Positions 54,955-63,603 of a stretch of DNA of 64,000 nucleotides are shown piece after piece. The stretch's first letter is position 1. Every line of letters starts with the position of its first letter. The notes below the pieces were generated by a model that was given only the letters and a program-made list of their open reading frames with translations, was not told the DNA's origin and did no database searches. Where the stretch lies: positions 1-64,000 of the forward strand of contig JAJDUK010000089.1 in the NCBI GenBank assembly GCA_022826665.1. The letters are read 5' to 3'. The position numbers and the translations under genes are program-made. This DNA is from Alphaproteobacteria bacterium. GTDB taxonomy: Bacteria > Pseudomonadota > Alphaproteobacteria > UBA828.

Positions 54955-55824
54955 ATGGACACCGTTACCCTGATTCAGACGCTGCTGAACTCGGTTGTGG
55001 CGTCGTCGATCTATGCGCTGGTGGCGGTGGGGCTGGCGCTCGCGTTCGGCGTCATGAAGATGGCGAACTTCGCCCATGGCGAGTTCTTCATGGTCGGCGC
55101 CTACTGCGTCTACGTTCTCTACGCGCTCGTCGGTCTACCGTTCCCGCTCGCAGTCATCCTTGCGATCCCGATCGTGGCACTGTTCGGGTTGGTGGCGGAG
55201 CGCCTGATCTTCCGACCGACGCGAAAGAACATCCTGGCCGGATTCATGGCCACCGCAGGGCTCGCGTTTATCCTGCAAGTGCTCGCGGGACAGATTTGGG
55301 GCGTCGGCATCGCCAAGAGCATTCCCACGCCCTACATGGGTGCCGCCGACGTGGGCGACGCCACGATCGGCTGGCAGCGCCTGATCGTCATCCCTTGCGC
55401 GTTCGCGATGCTCTTGGCGCTGCGCTTCTTCCTCTACCGCGTCAAGCTGGGCAAGGCGTTGCGCGCCTGTGCGCAGGATCCCGAAATCGCTGCGCTGCAG
55501 GGTATCCGCACCAACCGCATGACGGCTTTGGCGATGGCGCTCGCCGGCGCCTCGGCGGGGCTCGCCGGCGCGCTGATGGCGCCCATCCATTCCGTCACGC
55601 CCTACATGGGCCATGGAGTCATCCTGATCGCCTTCGTGGTCGTGATCGTAGGCGGCATGGCCAGCATCGAAGGCGCAATCCTGGCCGCGGTGATTCTTGG
55701 CTTCATCCACACCTTCGTCACGACGGTGACCGACAACCTGATCGCAACGATGGTTGGCGTCGGCTTCATGGCGCTCACTCTGATCGTTCGCCCGCAGGGG
55801 CTGCTCGGCCGTGAGCGCGCCTGA
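54955..55824 (+). CDS. Liv-type ABC transporter permease, LivH-like (operon C)
   Basis: The 289-residue permease has the LivH pattern: SSIYALVAVGLALAFGVMKMANFAHGEFFMVGAYC, RVKLGKALRACAQDPEIAALQGI, and IVGGMASIEGAILAAVILGF. It has about eight hydrophobic segments. Its ATG follows the 54909-54937 inverted repeat with only a weak ribosome-binding site. It overlaps the LivM gene by 14 bases. Confidence 0.91.
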   Translation: MDTVTLIQTLLNSVVASSIYALVAVGLALAFGVMKMANFAHGEFFMVGAYCVYVLYALVGLPFPLAVILAIPIVALFGLVAERLIFRPTRKNILAGFMATAGLAFILQVLAGQIWGVGIAKSIPTPYMGAADVGDATIGWQRLIVIPCAFAMLLALRFFLYRVKLGKALRACAQDPEIAALQGIRTNRMTALAMALAGASAGLAGALMAPIHSVTPYMGHGVILIAFVVVIVGGMASIEGAILAAVILGFIHTFVTTVTDNLIATMVGVGFMALTLIVRPQGLLGRERA

Positions 55825-56857
55825 CGAAGCGGCCAATTCGAGCTTGGCATCCGCGACCGCGCTGCGGCGCTTCGCGCCGTTGCTCCTCCTCGCCGCGGTG
55901 CTCGCCGTCCTGTGTGTCCTCGGCTTCGAGCTGAAGCCCTACCACCGCGAGCTCGCGATCGTTTTCTTCATCAACGTCATCATGGTGACGAGCTATCGGC
56001 TCATCACCACGACCGGGGACTGGAGCTTCGCCCATGTCGTGCTGATGGGCGCCGGTTCCTATGGCGCGGCGCTGATTGCAAAGCATGCCGGCCTGCCCTT
56101 CGGGGTCGTCGTGCCGATGGCCGGGATCACCGCCGCGATCGTGGGCGCGGCTTTCATCATCCCGCTGCTGCGAACGGCAGGCTTTGGCTTCTTCATCGCC
56201 TCCTTCGCCATGGGCGAGCTGGTGCGGCTCATCTGGGTAAAGGTGCAGTTTCCGTTCGGCGGCACGCGCGGCATCATCAACATTCCGTCGCCGGAAATCG
56301 TGGGGCTCAGGTTGTCGCCGCCGGTGCCGTTCTACTTCACCTGCTTCATCGTCATGCTCGCCGCCGTCTTCATCATGTGGAGGCTTGACAAGTCGCGGAT
56401 CGGCAACGCCTGGAAGTCGATCCACAGCGACGATCTTCTCGCAGAGTGCGTCGGCATCGACGTTGCGCGGTACCGCAGCCTCGCCTTCATCACAGGTGCG
56501 TTCTTCGCCGGCATCGCCGGCGCTCTGCTGGCCTACAGAATGGGCTCAATCGATCCGCGCAACTTCGACCTGACCACGATGATCTATCTGATCATCTGGG
56601 TGGTGGTCGGCGGTACGGCGACCTTCTGGGGACCGATCGTGGGATTGGTGGTGGTGACCATCGCCTTCGAATGGAGCAGGCCACTGCTCGAATGGCGCCC
56701 GCTGATGTTCGGTGCCGTCCTCATCTTCTTCCTGATCTTTCTGCCGGGTGGGCTGGAGAGCCTCTTTCCCAAGGTCGGCAGTGCACTGCGCACACCGCCG
56801 GGGCAGCAATTCCAGCGTCTGCGCACCTGGTTCACGACCTTCGCTTCGCGAACGTAG
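55811..56857 (+). CDS. Liv-type ABC transporter permease, LivM-like (operon C)
   Basis: The 348-residue permease has the LivM pattern: IVFFINVIMVTSYRLITTTGDWSFAHVVLMGAGSYGAAL, LRTAGFGFFIASFAMGELVRLIW, IGNAWKSIHSDDLLAECVGIDVARYRSLAF, and IIWVVVGGTATFWGPIVGLVVV. It starts with GTG at 55811 inside the LivH end. Operon C order is K-H-M-G-F, different from A and B. Confidence 0.9.
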   Translation: MSAPDEAANSSLASATALRRFAPLLLLAAVLAVLCVLGFELKPYHRELAIVFFINVIMVTSYRLITTTGDWSFAHVVLMGAGSYGAALIAKHAGLPFGVVVPMAGITAAIVGAAFIIPLLRTAGFGFFIASFAMGELVRLIWVKVQFPFGGTRGIINIPSPEIVGLRLSPPVPFYFTCFIVMLAAVFIMWRLDKSRIGNAWKSIHSDDLLAECVGIDVARYRSLAFITGAFFAGIAGALLAYRMGSIDPRNFDLTTMIYLIIWVVVGGTATFWGPIVGLVVVTIAFEWSRPLLEWRPLMFGAVLIFFLIFLPGGLESLFPKVGSALRTPPGQQFQRLRTWFTTFASRT

Positions 56858-56868
56858 GGGCCGGTCTC

Positions 56869-57654
56869 GTGTCGCTCCTCGAAGTCAGGAAACTGAGCAA
56901 GCGCTTCGGCGGTCTGCTCGCCATTGCCGATCTCGACATGACAGTCGAGGAAGGCGAAATCCGCGGGATCATCGGACCCAACGGTGCGGGCAAGACCACG
57001 CTCTTCAATGTCATCTCGGGCACGTACAAGCCGACCTCGGGCGACGTCTTTCTCAACGGCGACAAGCTCACCGGCCTGCGCCCGAGCCGCATTGCCGGCA
57101 AGGGCGGGGTGCGCACCTTTCAGCGCTCCGCCATGTTCAGCGACTTCACCGTGCTGCAAAACGTGTCGATCGCGCGGCACCTGCACGCGCGCGAGAGTCT
57201 GTTCGGCGCGATCGTCGGCACGGCGCGCAGCATGGAGAAGGCCAATGAGGCGCGGGCACTGGAAATCCTCGAATTCATCGGCTTGAGCGCATTCAGGGAC
57301 GAACTCGCGCCCAACCTCTCTCACGGCCATCAGAGAGCGCTCGGCGTCGCAATGGCGCTTGCCACCGAGCCGCACATCCTCATGCTGGACGAGCCGGTCG
57401 CCGGCATGAACCCTGCCGAGACGGAACGAATGACCGGCATCATTCGCAAGCTGCGGGATGAGTGGAACATCACGATCATTCTGGTCGAGCACGACATGAA
57501 GACCGTGATGGGGCTCTGCGAGCACATCACGGTCCTGAACTTCGGAAAGAAGCTTGCAGAGGGTGTGCCGGCGGAGATCGTTTCGAACCCGGAGGTGATC
57601 GAGGCCTATCTCGGCTCCGAGGACATCTTGGGAGACGACGACTTTGCTGCTTGA
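56869..57654 (+). CDS. Liv-type ABC transporter ATP-binding protein, LivG-like (operon C)
   Basis: The 261-residue ATPase starts with GTG at 56869 (VSLLEVRKLSKRFGGLLAIADLDMTVEEGEI) and has Walker A GPNGAGKTT, RTFQRSAMFSDFTVLQNVSIARHL, the LSHGHQRALGVAMAL signature region and Walker B HILMLDEPVAGMNPAE, typical of LivG. It overlaps LivF by 11 bases. Confidence 0.91.
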   Translation: MSLLEVRKLSKRFGGLLAIADLDMTVEEGEIRGIIGPNGAGKTTLFNVISGTYKPTSGDVFLNGDKLTGLRPSRIAGKGGVRTFQRSAMFSDFTVLQNVSIARHLHARESLFGAIVGTARSMEKANEARALEILEFIGLSAFRDELAPNLSHGHQRALGVAMALATEPHILMLDEPVAGMNPAETERMTGIIRKLRDEWNITIILVEHDMKTVMGLCEHITVLNFGKKLAEGVPAEIVSNPEVIEAYLGSEDILGDDDFAA

Positions 57655-58354
57655 GCTCGAGGACGTATCGGTCCGCTATCGCAAGATCGAGGCCGTAAAG
57701 GGAATTACCATCGGCGTCGAGGAGGGTGAGATCGTCACCCTGATCGGTGCCAACGGCGCGGGCAAGTCCACCACATTGCGGGCGATCTCGGGCCTGGAAC
57801 GGCTGAGCGGCGGCGAAATCCGCCTTGAGGGCAAGCGCATCGACGGCGCCTCGCCGGAGAAGATCGCCGGGCTTGGCATCGCCCACGTGCCCGAAGGACG
57901 GCGCGTCTTCCCCATGATGACGGTGCGCGAGAATTTGGAGATGGGCGCCTACCTGCGCAAGGATGCCGACGGCCTGCGCGCGGATTTCGACGACGTGTTC
58001 AGGCGCTTCCCCCGGTTGCTGGAGCGCGCCAACCAACTCGCTGGTACGCTCAGCGGCGGCGAGCAGCAAATGCTCGCCATGGGACGTGCGCTGATGTCGA
58101 AGCCGAACGTGATTCTGATGGACGAGCCGTCACTCGGACTCTCGCCCATCATGTGCCGCGAAATCGCGCGCATCATCCGTGCGTTGCATAGCGAGAAGCG
58201 GACGATCGTGCTGGTCGAGCAAAACGCTCGCCTCGCCCTCGCGCTTGCCCAGAAGGGATACGTGATGGAGACGGGGCGGATCGTGCTCGAGGGCCCGGCG
58301 TCCGACCTGCGCGAGAGCGACAAGGTGCAACACACCTATCTCGGCGTCGCTTAG
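57644..58354 (+). CDS. Liv-type ABC transporter ATP-binding protein, LivF-like (operon C)
   Basis: The 236-residue ATPase has LLELEDVSVRYRKIEAVKGITI, Walker A GANGAGKST, AHVPEGRRVFPMMTVRENLEMGAYL, signature LSGGEQQMLAMGRALMS and Walker B VILMDEPSLGLSP, then VEQNARLALALAQKGYVMETG, all LivF. It starts with TTG at 57644 inside the LivG end. The stop at 58354 is followed by an SDR gene 41 bases later. Confidence 0.91.
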   Translation: MLLELEDVSVRYRKIEAVKGITIGVEEGEIVTLIGANGAGKSTTLRAISGLERLSGGEIRLEGKRIDGASPEKIAGLGIAHVPEGRRVFPMMTVRENLEMGAYLRKDADGLRADFDDVFRRFPRLLERANQLAGTLSGGEQQMLAMGRALMSKPNVILMDEPSLGLSPIMCREIARIIRALHSEKRTIVLVEQNARLALALAQKGYVMETGRIVLEGPASDLRESDKVQHTYLGVA

Positions 58355-58395
58355 GCTAAGCTGGTCGCGATGTCGGCAGCCTTGGAGAGAGAGGC

Positions 58396-59181
58396 ATGAA
58401 CGTAGGACTGGAGGGAAAGCGAACACTGGTTACGGGAGCCGCGAGCGGCATCGGGCGCGCGATCGCCGAGGCATACGCGGCAGAGGGCGCGACGGTCGCG
58501 GTTCACGCGCGGAGCGAGGAACGGGCGGCGGAGACACTCGACGCCATCGCCGGTGCCGGCGGCAAGGCCTTCGCCGCACCGGCGGATCTCACCGACCCCG
58601 CGGCCATCGAGGCGATGTGCAAGGCCGCCATCGAGAGGCTCGGCGGCATCGACGTGGTCGTGAACAACGCCGGGGTCGCCGACGTCAAGAAGGTCGTCGA
58701 CATGGACGAGGCCATGTGGGACTGGATCATGGCCGTCAACCTGAAGGCGCCGTACCTGGTCTCCAAGCACACGCTGCCGGCGATGATCGAGCAGGGCACG
58801 GGCGGCGTGCAACTCTTCAACGCGTCCACCAACGCCAAGACGGCGGATGCGGAGTGGACCGCCTACAACACTACCAAGCACGGCCTGGTCGGCTTCGTGC
58901 GCTGTCTTGCCGCCGAGGTGGGCGAGCACGACATCCGGGTCAACGCCATCTGTCCCGGCTGGATCGAAACCAAGATGGCGGTGGCGCTGCATGAGGACAT
59001 GGCGCGCGATCTCGGCGAGCCTTACGAGAAGGTCTATGACGAGAGCATGCGCACCAACATGCTGGGCGCCCTGATCCCGCCGACTGCGATCGCCGAGATG
59101 GCCGTCTATCTGGCCGGCGAACCCGGCCGTTACGTCACCGGCCAGGCAATCAACGTCTGCGCAGGACTCAGCATCCACTGA
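58396..59181 (+). CDS. Short-chain dehydrogenase/reductase
   Basis: The 261-residue protein is a classical NAD(P)-dependent SDR: TGAASGIG (13-20), NNAG (90-93), Ser144, Tyr157 and Lys161 (YNTTK) as catalytic residues, and NAICPGWIETKM after the active site. The substrate is unknown. It lies 41 bases after operon C and may be co-transcribed with it. It converges with the hydrolase gene, 15 bases away. Confidence 0.9.
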   Translation: MNVGLEGKRTLVTGAASGIGRAIAEAYAAEGATVAVHARSEERAAETLDAIAGAGGKAFAAPADLTDPAAIEAMCKAAIERLGGIDVVVNNAGVADVKKVVDMDEAMWDWIMAVNLKAPYLVSKHTLPAMIEQGTGGVQLFNASTNAKTADAEWTAYNTTKHGLVGFVRCLAAEVGEHDIRVNAICPGWIETKMAVALHEDMARDLGEPYEKVYDESMRTNMLGALIPPTAIAEMAVYLAGEPGRYVTGQAINVCAGLSIH

Positions 59182-59196
59182 GGAGCGGCTGGGGGC

Positions 59197-60084
59197 TCAG
59201 CCGGGCTGGCGATCGAGGAAGTCGCGCAGCGCCGCGAAGTAAGCTTCGGGCTCCTCGAAGAACGGCGTGTGCGAGCTGTTGGGAAAGACCACGCTCGTCG
59301 CGTTCGGCAGCACGTCCTGCATGAGCATGGCGCCTTCGGGCGTGAGCTCGTCGTGGAGGCCGCTCACGATCAGGCAGGGCACGGTGATGCGCCCCATCTC
59401 CGCGAGCCGATCCCAGTCCTTGAGCGTGCCGACGCAGCAGAACTCGTTGGGGCCCCACATGGTGCCGTAGACGTCCATGTTGATGCCGTCGAGCGAGCGT
59501 TGCAGCGGCGCGGGCCACGCGTCGAGCCGGCACAGGTGCCGGTGGTACAGGATCGTGATGGCGGCCTCATACGTAGGGTGGTCGGTGGTTCCTTGGGCCT
59601 CGTGGCGCTGCATCATGGCCACCGTCTCGGGCCCCAGGGCGGCGCGGAGGCGCTTCATCTCCGAGACCGTGTGCGGCACGCAGCCTGAGCCATTGGCGAT
59701 CACGTATGACGCCACGTTCTCCTGATATTTCAGGCAGTAATCGGTGCCCAGCCAGGTTCCCCAGGATTGCCCGAGCAGGTGGACGCGGCCGAGCCCGAGT
59801 GCGGTCCGCACCGCTTCGACCTCGTCGACGTAGCGTGCCACGTTGTAGAGCGAGGTATCGTCCGGCTTGTCCGACTGGCCGCAGCCGAGCTGGTCGTAGG
59901 CCACCACGCGCCAGCCGTGGTCCGCCATTACCGAGTGGCTGTCCCGCACGTAGTCGCAGGGCAGGCCGGGGCCGCCGTGAAGAACGAGCAGAACGCGCTC
60001 GCCCGTGCCGAAGCTGTAGACGGCCACCTCGCCGCCGTCGACGGCGACACGGCAGGTCTCGTCAGGCTGTCTCTCTTCGCTCAT
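59197..60084 (-). CDS. Proline iminopeptidase-like alpha/beta hydrolase
   Basis: The 295-residue protein has the proline-iminopeptidase signs: LVLHGGPGLPCDYV (oxyanion region), nucleophile Ser107 in LLGQSWGTWLG, a candidate Asp in SGLHDELTP and His in PNSSHTPFFEEPEAY. Substrate could be an N-terminal proline peptide or another small ester or amide. It follows the phosphotransferase gene by 15 bases and is probably in the same minus-strand run. Confidence 0.85.
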   Translation of the reverse strand: MSEERQPDETCRVAVDGGEVAVYSFGTGERVLLVLHGGPGLPCDYVRDSHSVMADHGWRVVAYDQLGCGQSDKPDDTSLYNVARYVDEVEAVRTALGLGRVHLLGQSWGTWLGTDYCLKYQENVASYVIANGSGCVPHTVSEMKRLRAALGPETVAMMQRHEAQGTTDHPTYEAAITILYHRHLCRLDAWPAPLQRSLDGINMDVYGTMWGPNEFCCVGTLKDWDRLAEMGRITVPCLIVSGLHDELTPEGAMLMQDVLPNATSVVFPNSSHTPFFEEPEAYFAALRDFLDRQPG

Positions 60085-60099
60085 CGATCGGTTCCTCCG

Positions 60100-61077
60100 C
60101 TACCCCGAGGCGCCGTAGGTGTCGCGATACTCGGCGTACATGCGCTCGTAGCGCTCCGCATTCATCGTGGAGTAGATGCGAAAGTCGAAGTCGATGGGCT
60201 TGTCCATCACCTCGGAGACGAAGCTCCAGGTCGTCTCGCGGATGGCGGCGACCACCGTCGCGGCCGCGAAGCGGTGGCGCAGCTCGTCGGTGGCCGGCGT
60301 CTCGAAATAGGTCTCGAGATAAGGGTCGATCTCGTCCGGCCTGATCTCGATGTTCATGGCCAGCACCCCGAGATCGAACAGATCCACCGTGAACCCGCCG
60401 AACTCCCAGTCGACGAACCAGACCCGCTCACCGTCGTCCATGATGTTCTGCGGGTTGAGGTCGTTGTGGCCGAAGACGATGGTCGCCGGTCCCATCGCGC
60501 GTTCCAGCGCCTCGTTCGCTGCGGCGAGGCCCGGCAGCATGTCGCGCCATCGTTCGTAGAGCCGGTCCGAGCGCTTCCGCAATAGCCGGATGTACGCGCG
60601 ATGATGCTGGAACGGCCAGAACATGAAGCCGGTCGAGTCCAGGTGTTTGTGGGCCTCACCATGTAGCTGGCGAAAGAGGCGGGCCACCTTGGCGAGCTGC
60701 GCCGGCTCGTGCACGTCGGCCGGCAGGAGCGAGCGGCCTTCGATGAAGCGGATCACCATCAGGCCGGGCTCGGCGTAGACCACTTCCGGCGCGACGCCCG
60801 CCGCATGGGCGGCGCGAAAGGCCCGGAGCTCATTTTCGCGGGAGACGCCGAAGAAGGGCTCGTCCTCGCCAACGCGGATCACGTAGCGCTGACCGGCGTC
60901 GTCTGCGGTGAGGTTGATGTTGCTCAATCCTCCGCTCAGCAGGACGGGCTCGACCGGGTCGCTCCAGATCGGCAGCGCGCGGGCGCGTTCGATCGCGGCA
61001 CCACTGCGCGCCTCCATGCCGCGGGAGCCGCCGATCAGATCGTAGACGTCGTCGTCGGAGGTGGGAGTCTTGGTCAT
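60100..61077 (-). CDS. Choline/ethanolamine kinase-like phosphotransferase
   Basis: The 325-residue protein belongs to the APH/choline-kinase family: LLSGGLSNINLTADDAGQRYVIRV (nucleotide-binding part), PEVVYAEPGLMVIRFIEG, the Brenner motif GHNDLNPQNIM and VDWEFGGFTVDLFDLG, which has the metal-binding aspartate. Its substrate could be choline, ethanolamine or a related amino alcohol. The ATG overlaps the flavoprotein stop as ATGA, so the two are coupled. Confidence 0.85.
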   Translation of the reverse strand: MTKTPTSDDDVYDLIGGSRGMEARSGAAIERARALPIWSDPVEPVLLSGGLSNINLTADDAGQRYVIRVGEDEPFFGVSRENELRAFRAAHAAGVAPEVVYAEPGLMVIRFIEGRSLLPADVHEPAQLAKVARLFRQLHGEAHKHLDSTGFMFWPFQHHRAYIRLLRKRSDRLYERWRDMLPGLAAANEALERAMGPATIVFGHNDLNPQNIMDDGERVWFVDWEFGGFTVDLFDLGVLAMNIEIRPDEIDPYLETYFETPATDELRHRFAAATVVAAIRETTWSFVSEVMDKPIDFDFRIYSTMNAERYERMYAEYRDTYGASG

Positions 61078-63521
61078 ACCCTGACCCGGTCATTGCCGGG
61101 GTCGTAGAGCGGCCGCAGGTGGATTTCGGCCGGCACCTCGCGGGTCGCGACTTCCAGCGAGTACGTGCCGCTGGCCAGGTAATCGTCGCTGACACCCGCC
61201 GGGTTCCGCACATAGCCCATGCCGATGCTCCGGCCGACGGTATGGCCGAAGCCGCCGGAGGAAAGCCAGCCCACCCGCTCGCCGTTTCGGATGATCGTCT
61301 CGCGGCCCCAGAGCTGCACCTCGGGATTGTCCGCGATGGTGAAGGTCACGAGCCGGCGGGTCAGCGGCTGTTCCCGCTGCTTGCGCACGGCGTCCTGGCC
61401 GATGAAAGGCGTAGCCTTGTCGAATGCGACCGCGAAGCCGAGGCCCGCCTCCAGCGGATTGAAGTCCGGACCGATATCCGCCGCCCAGACGCGGTAGCCC
61501 TTTTCCAGCCGCAGGCTGTCGATCGCGCGATAGCCCGCATCGTGCAGGCCGTGTTGGGCGCCCGCCTTCTTGAGCGCATCGTAGACCGTGAGCATGTACT
61601 CGGTGGCGACGTGAAGCTCCCAACCGAGCTCGCCCACGAAGGTGATGCGCATGGCGCGCACAGGCGCACCCGCCACGTAGATCTCCCGCACTGCACCGAA
61701 GGGGAAGGCTTCCGCCCCCAAATCGCCCTCCGCCACGGACGCGAGGATTTCGCGGGCGCGCGGTCCCGTCAGCGCGAGAACCCCGTAGGCCGAGGTGATG
61801 TCGACCAGCGAGGCGTGGGCGTCGGGGTCGATGTTCCGGCCGATGTGGTCGAAGTCGTGGGTCGCGAAGCCCGTGCCGGTGACGATGTAGAAGGAGTCCT
61901 CTGCGATACGGGCGACGGTCAGGTCGCATTCGATCCCGCCGTGGCGGTTGAGCATTTGCGTGTAGGTGACACGCCCCGGCGGCTTGCCGACATCGGCGGC
62001 ACAGATGCGCTGCAGGCAGGCCTCCGCATCGCGCCCGACCAGGGCGAACTTGGCGAAGGACGACTGGTCGAAGAGCGCGGCCGCATCCCGACAGGCCGCG
62101 TGCTCGACGGCCACGTGCGCGTGCCAGTGGGGGCGCGTGAAGCTGTCGATCTCCACCGGCTCCACCCCCGCGGGCGCGAACCAATTGGGTCGCTCCCAGC
62201 CGAACTTGGCGCCGAAGCAGGCGCGATTGTCCCTGAGGCGATCATAGATCGCGCTGCGCCGGAGCGGTCGCCCTGCCTTCATCTCCTCGCGGGGCCAGAC
62301 GATGGTGTAGTGGTGGCCCTGGCCCTCCAGCGAGCGAACTAGGACCTGGCTGTCGGCGCGGTGGTAGCCGGCAAAGCGGCGGATATCGAAGCTCCAGATG
62401 TCGTAGGGCGGCTCGCCGTTCAGAATCCACTCGCCGAGCGCCATGCCGGCGCCGCCACAGCCGGTGAGCCCGTAAGCGTTGAAGCCCGCGCTCACGAAGA
62501 TGTTGCGCACCTCCGGCGCCTCGCCCATCACCGGATTCTGATCCTCGGTGAAGGATTCCAGGCCGTTGAACCAGCTCTTGATGCCGGCGGTCTTGAGCAC
62601 GGGAATCCAGTCGAGCAAGCCCTCGAGCCGCGGCATGAAGTGGTCGAGGTTCTCGGGCATGAGCTTGAACTCATGGTTCTTCGGGATCGGATCAGTGAAC
62701 GGGATCGGATCGGGATCGTACTGGCCGACGAGCAACCCGCCGACCTCCTCCCGGATGTAGTGCCAGAGGTCCGGGTCTCGCGTCGTCGGCAGGTCGCGGG
62801 TGACGCCCTCGATCGGCTCGGTGATGAAGTAGCAGTGATGCGAGGGCTGGATCGGGATATTCACACCCGCGAGCCGCCCAATCTCGCGCGACCAGATGCC
62901 GCAGCAGATCACCGCGATCTCGCAGCGGATCGTGCCGCGCTCCGTCGCCACGGCGGCGACGCGGCCCTGCTCGATCTCGAAACCGGTGACCGCCGTATCC
63001 TCGAAGAGCCGGGCGCCGTACTGGCGCGCCCCCTTGGCGAGCGCCATGCACGTATCCGACGGGCTCAAGGCGCCGTCGGTGGGGATGTAGAGGGCGCAAT
63101 CCACGTGATCGATGGTCATGAAAGGGAACAGCGCCTGCGCTTCCTTCGCCGATATCAGCTCCATCTCGACACCGAAGGAGCGCGCCGTCGTAATCGCCCG
63201 CTCGTACTCGCGCCGGCGGTCGCGATTGGAGGCGACCCGCATGCCGCCCGTCCGGTGCCAGCCGGTGGCCTGCCCCGTCTCCTCCTCCAGCGAGGCGTAG
63301 AGGTCCGCGCCGTAGGCCATGAGCCGGCCGGCATTGGGGTCGGTGCGGAACTGCGCGAAGGCGCCGGCGGCGTGCCAAGTCGAGCCCGACGTGAGCTTGG
63401 CCTTCTCGACTAGGACAACGTCCTCGCGGCCGTGTTTGGCCAGATGGTACGCGGTGGCACAGCCGATCGCTCCGCCGCCGATGATCACGACGCGCGCCTG
63501 GTCGGGAAACCCCTGGGTCAT
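61074..63521 (-). CDS. Dimethylglycine/sarcosine dehydrogenase-like flavoprotein
   Basis: The 815-residue protein has the two-domain design of dimethylglycine dehydrogenases: an N-terminal FAD domain with the GxGxxG region VVIIGGGAIGCATAYHLAKHG, WHAAGAFAQFRTDPN (near the FAD histidine site) and GLTGCGGAGMALGEW, then a C-terminal GcvT-like folate domain from about residue 440 (VTYTQMLNRHGGIECDLTVAR, TGPRAREIL, GELGWELHVATEYM, LEKGYRVWAADIGPDFNPLEAGL). Members oxidise N-methyl groups and pass the carbon to folate. The exact amine substrate is not known. It is 82 bases after the PYROXD2-like gene. Confidence 0.9.
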   Translation of the reverse strand: MTQGFPDQARVVIIGGGAIGCATAYHLAKHGREDVVLVEKAKLTSGSTWHAAGAFAQFRTDPNAGRLMAYGADLYASLEEETGQATGWHRTGGMRVASNRDRRREYERAITTARSFGVEMELISAKEAQALFPFMTIDHVDCALYIPTDGALSPSDTCMALAKGARQYGARLFEDTAVTGFEIEQGRVAAVATERGTIRCEIAVICCGIWSREIGRLAGVNIPIQPSHHCYFITEPIEGVTRDLPTTRDPDLWHYIREEVGGLLVGQYDPDPIPFTDPIPKNHEFKLMPENLDHFMPRLEGLLDWIPVLKTAGIKSWFNGLESFTEDQNPVMGEAPEVRNIFVSAGFNAYGLTGCGGAGMALGEWILNGEPPYDIWSFDIRRFAGYHRADSQVLVRSLEGQGHHYTIVWPREEMKAGRPLRRSAIYDRLRDNRACFGAKFGWERPNWFAPAGVEPVEIDSFTRPHWHAHVAVEHAACRDAAALFDQSSFAKFALVGRDAEACLQRICAADVGKPPGRVTYTQMLNRHGGIECDLTVARIAEDSFYIVTGTGFATHDFDHIGRNIDPDAHASLVDITSAYGVLALTGPRAREILASVAEGDLGAEAFPFGAVREIYVAGAPVRAMRITFVGELGWELHVATEYMLTVYDALKKAGAQHGLHDAGYRAIDSLRLEKGYRVWAADIGPDFNPLEAGLGFAVAFDKATPFIGQDAVRKQREQPLTRRLVTFTIADNPEVQLWGRETIIRNGERVGWLSSGGFGHTVGRSIGMGYVRNPAGVSDDYLASGTYSLEVATREVPAEIHLRPLYDPGNDRVRV

Positions 63522-63603
63522 CGGCTGCCGGACCTCCCCCTCTGCGTCTGGCGGGCGCGAGTGTACCAGCGGGGTGTCCGGATCACGAAGCGAGGCCGGG
63601 GTG

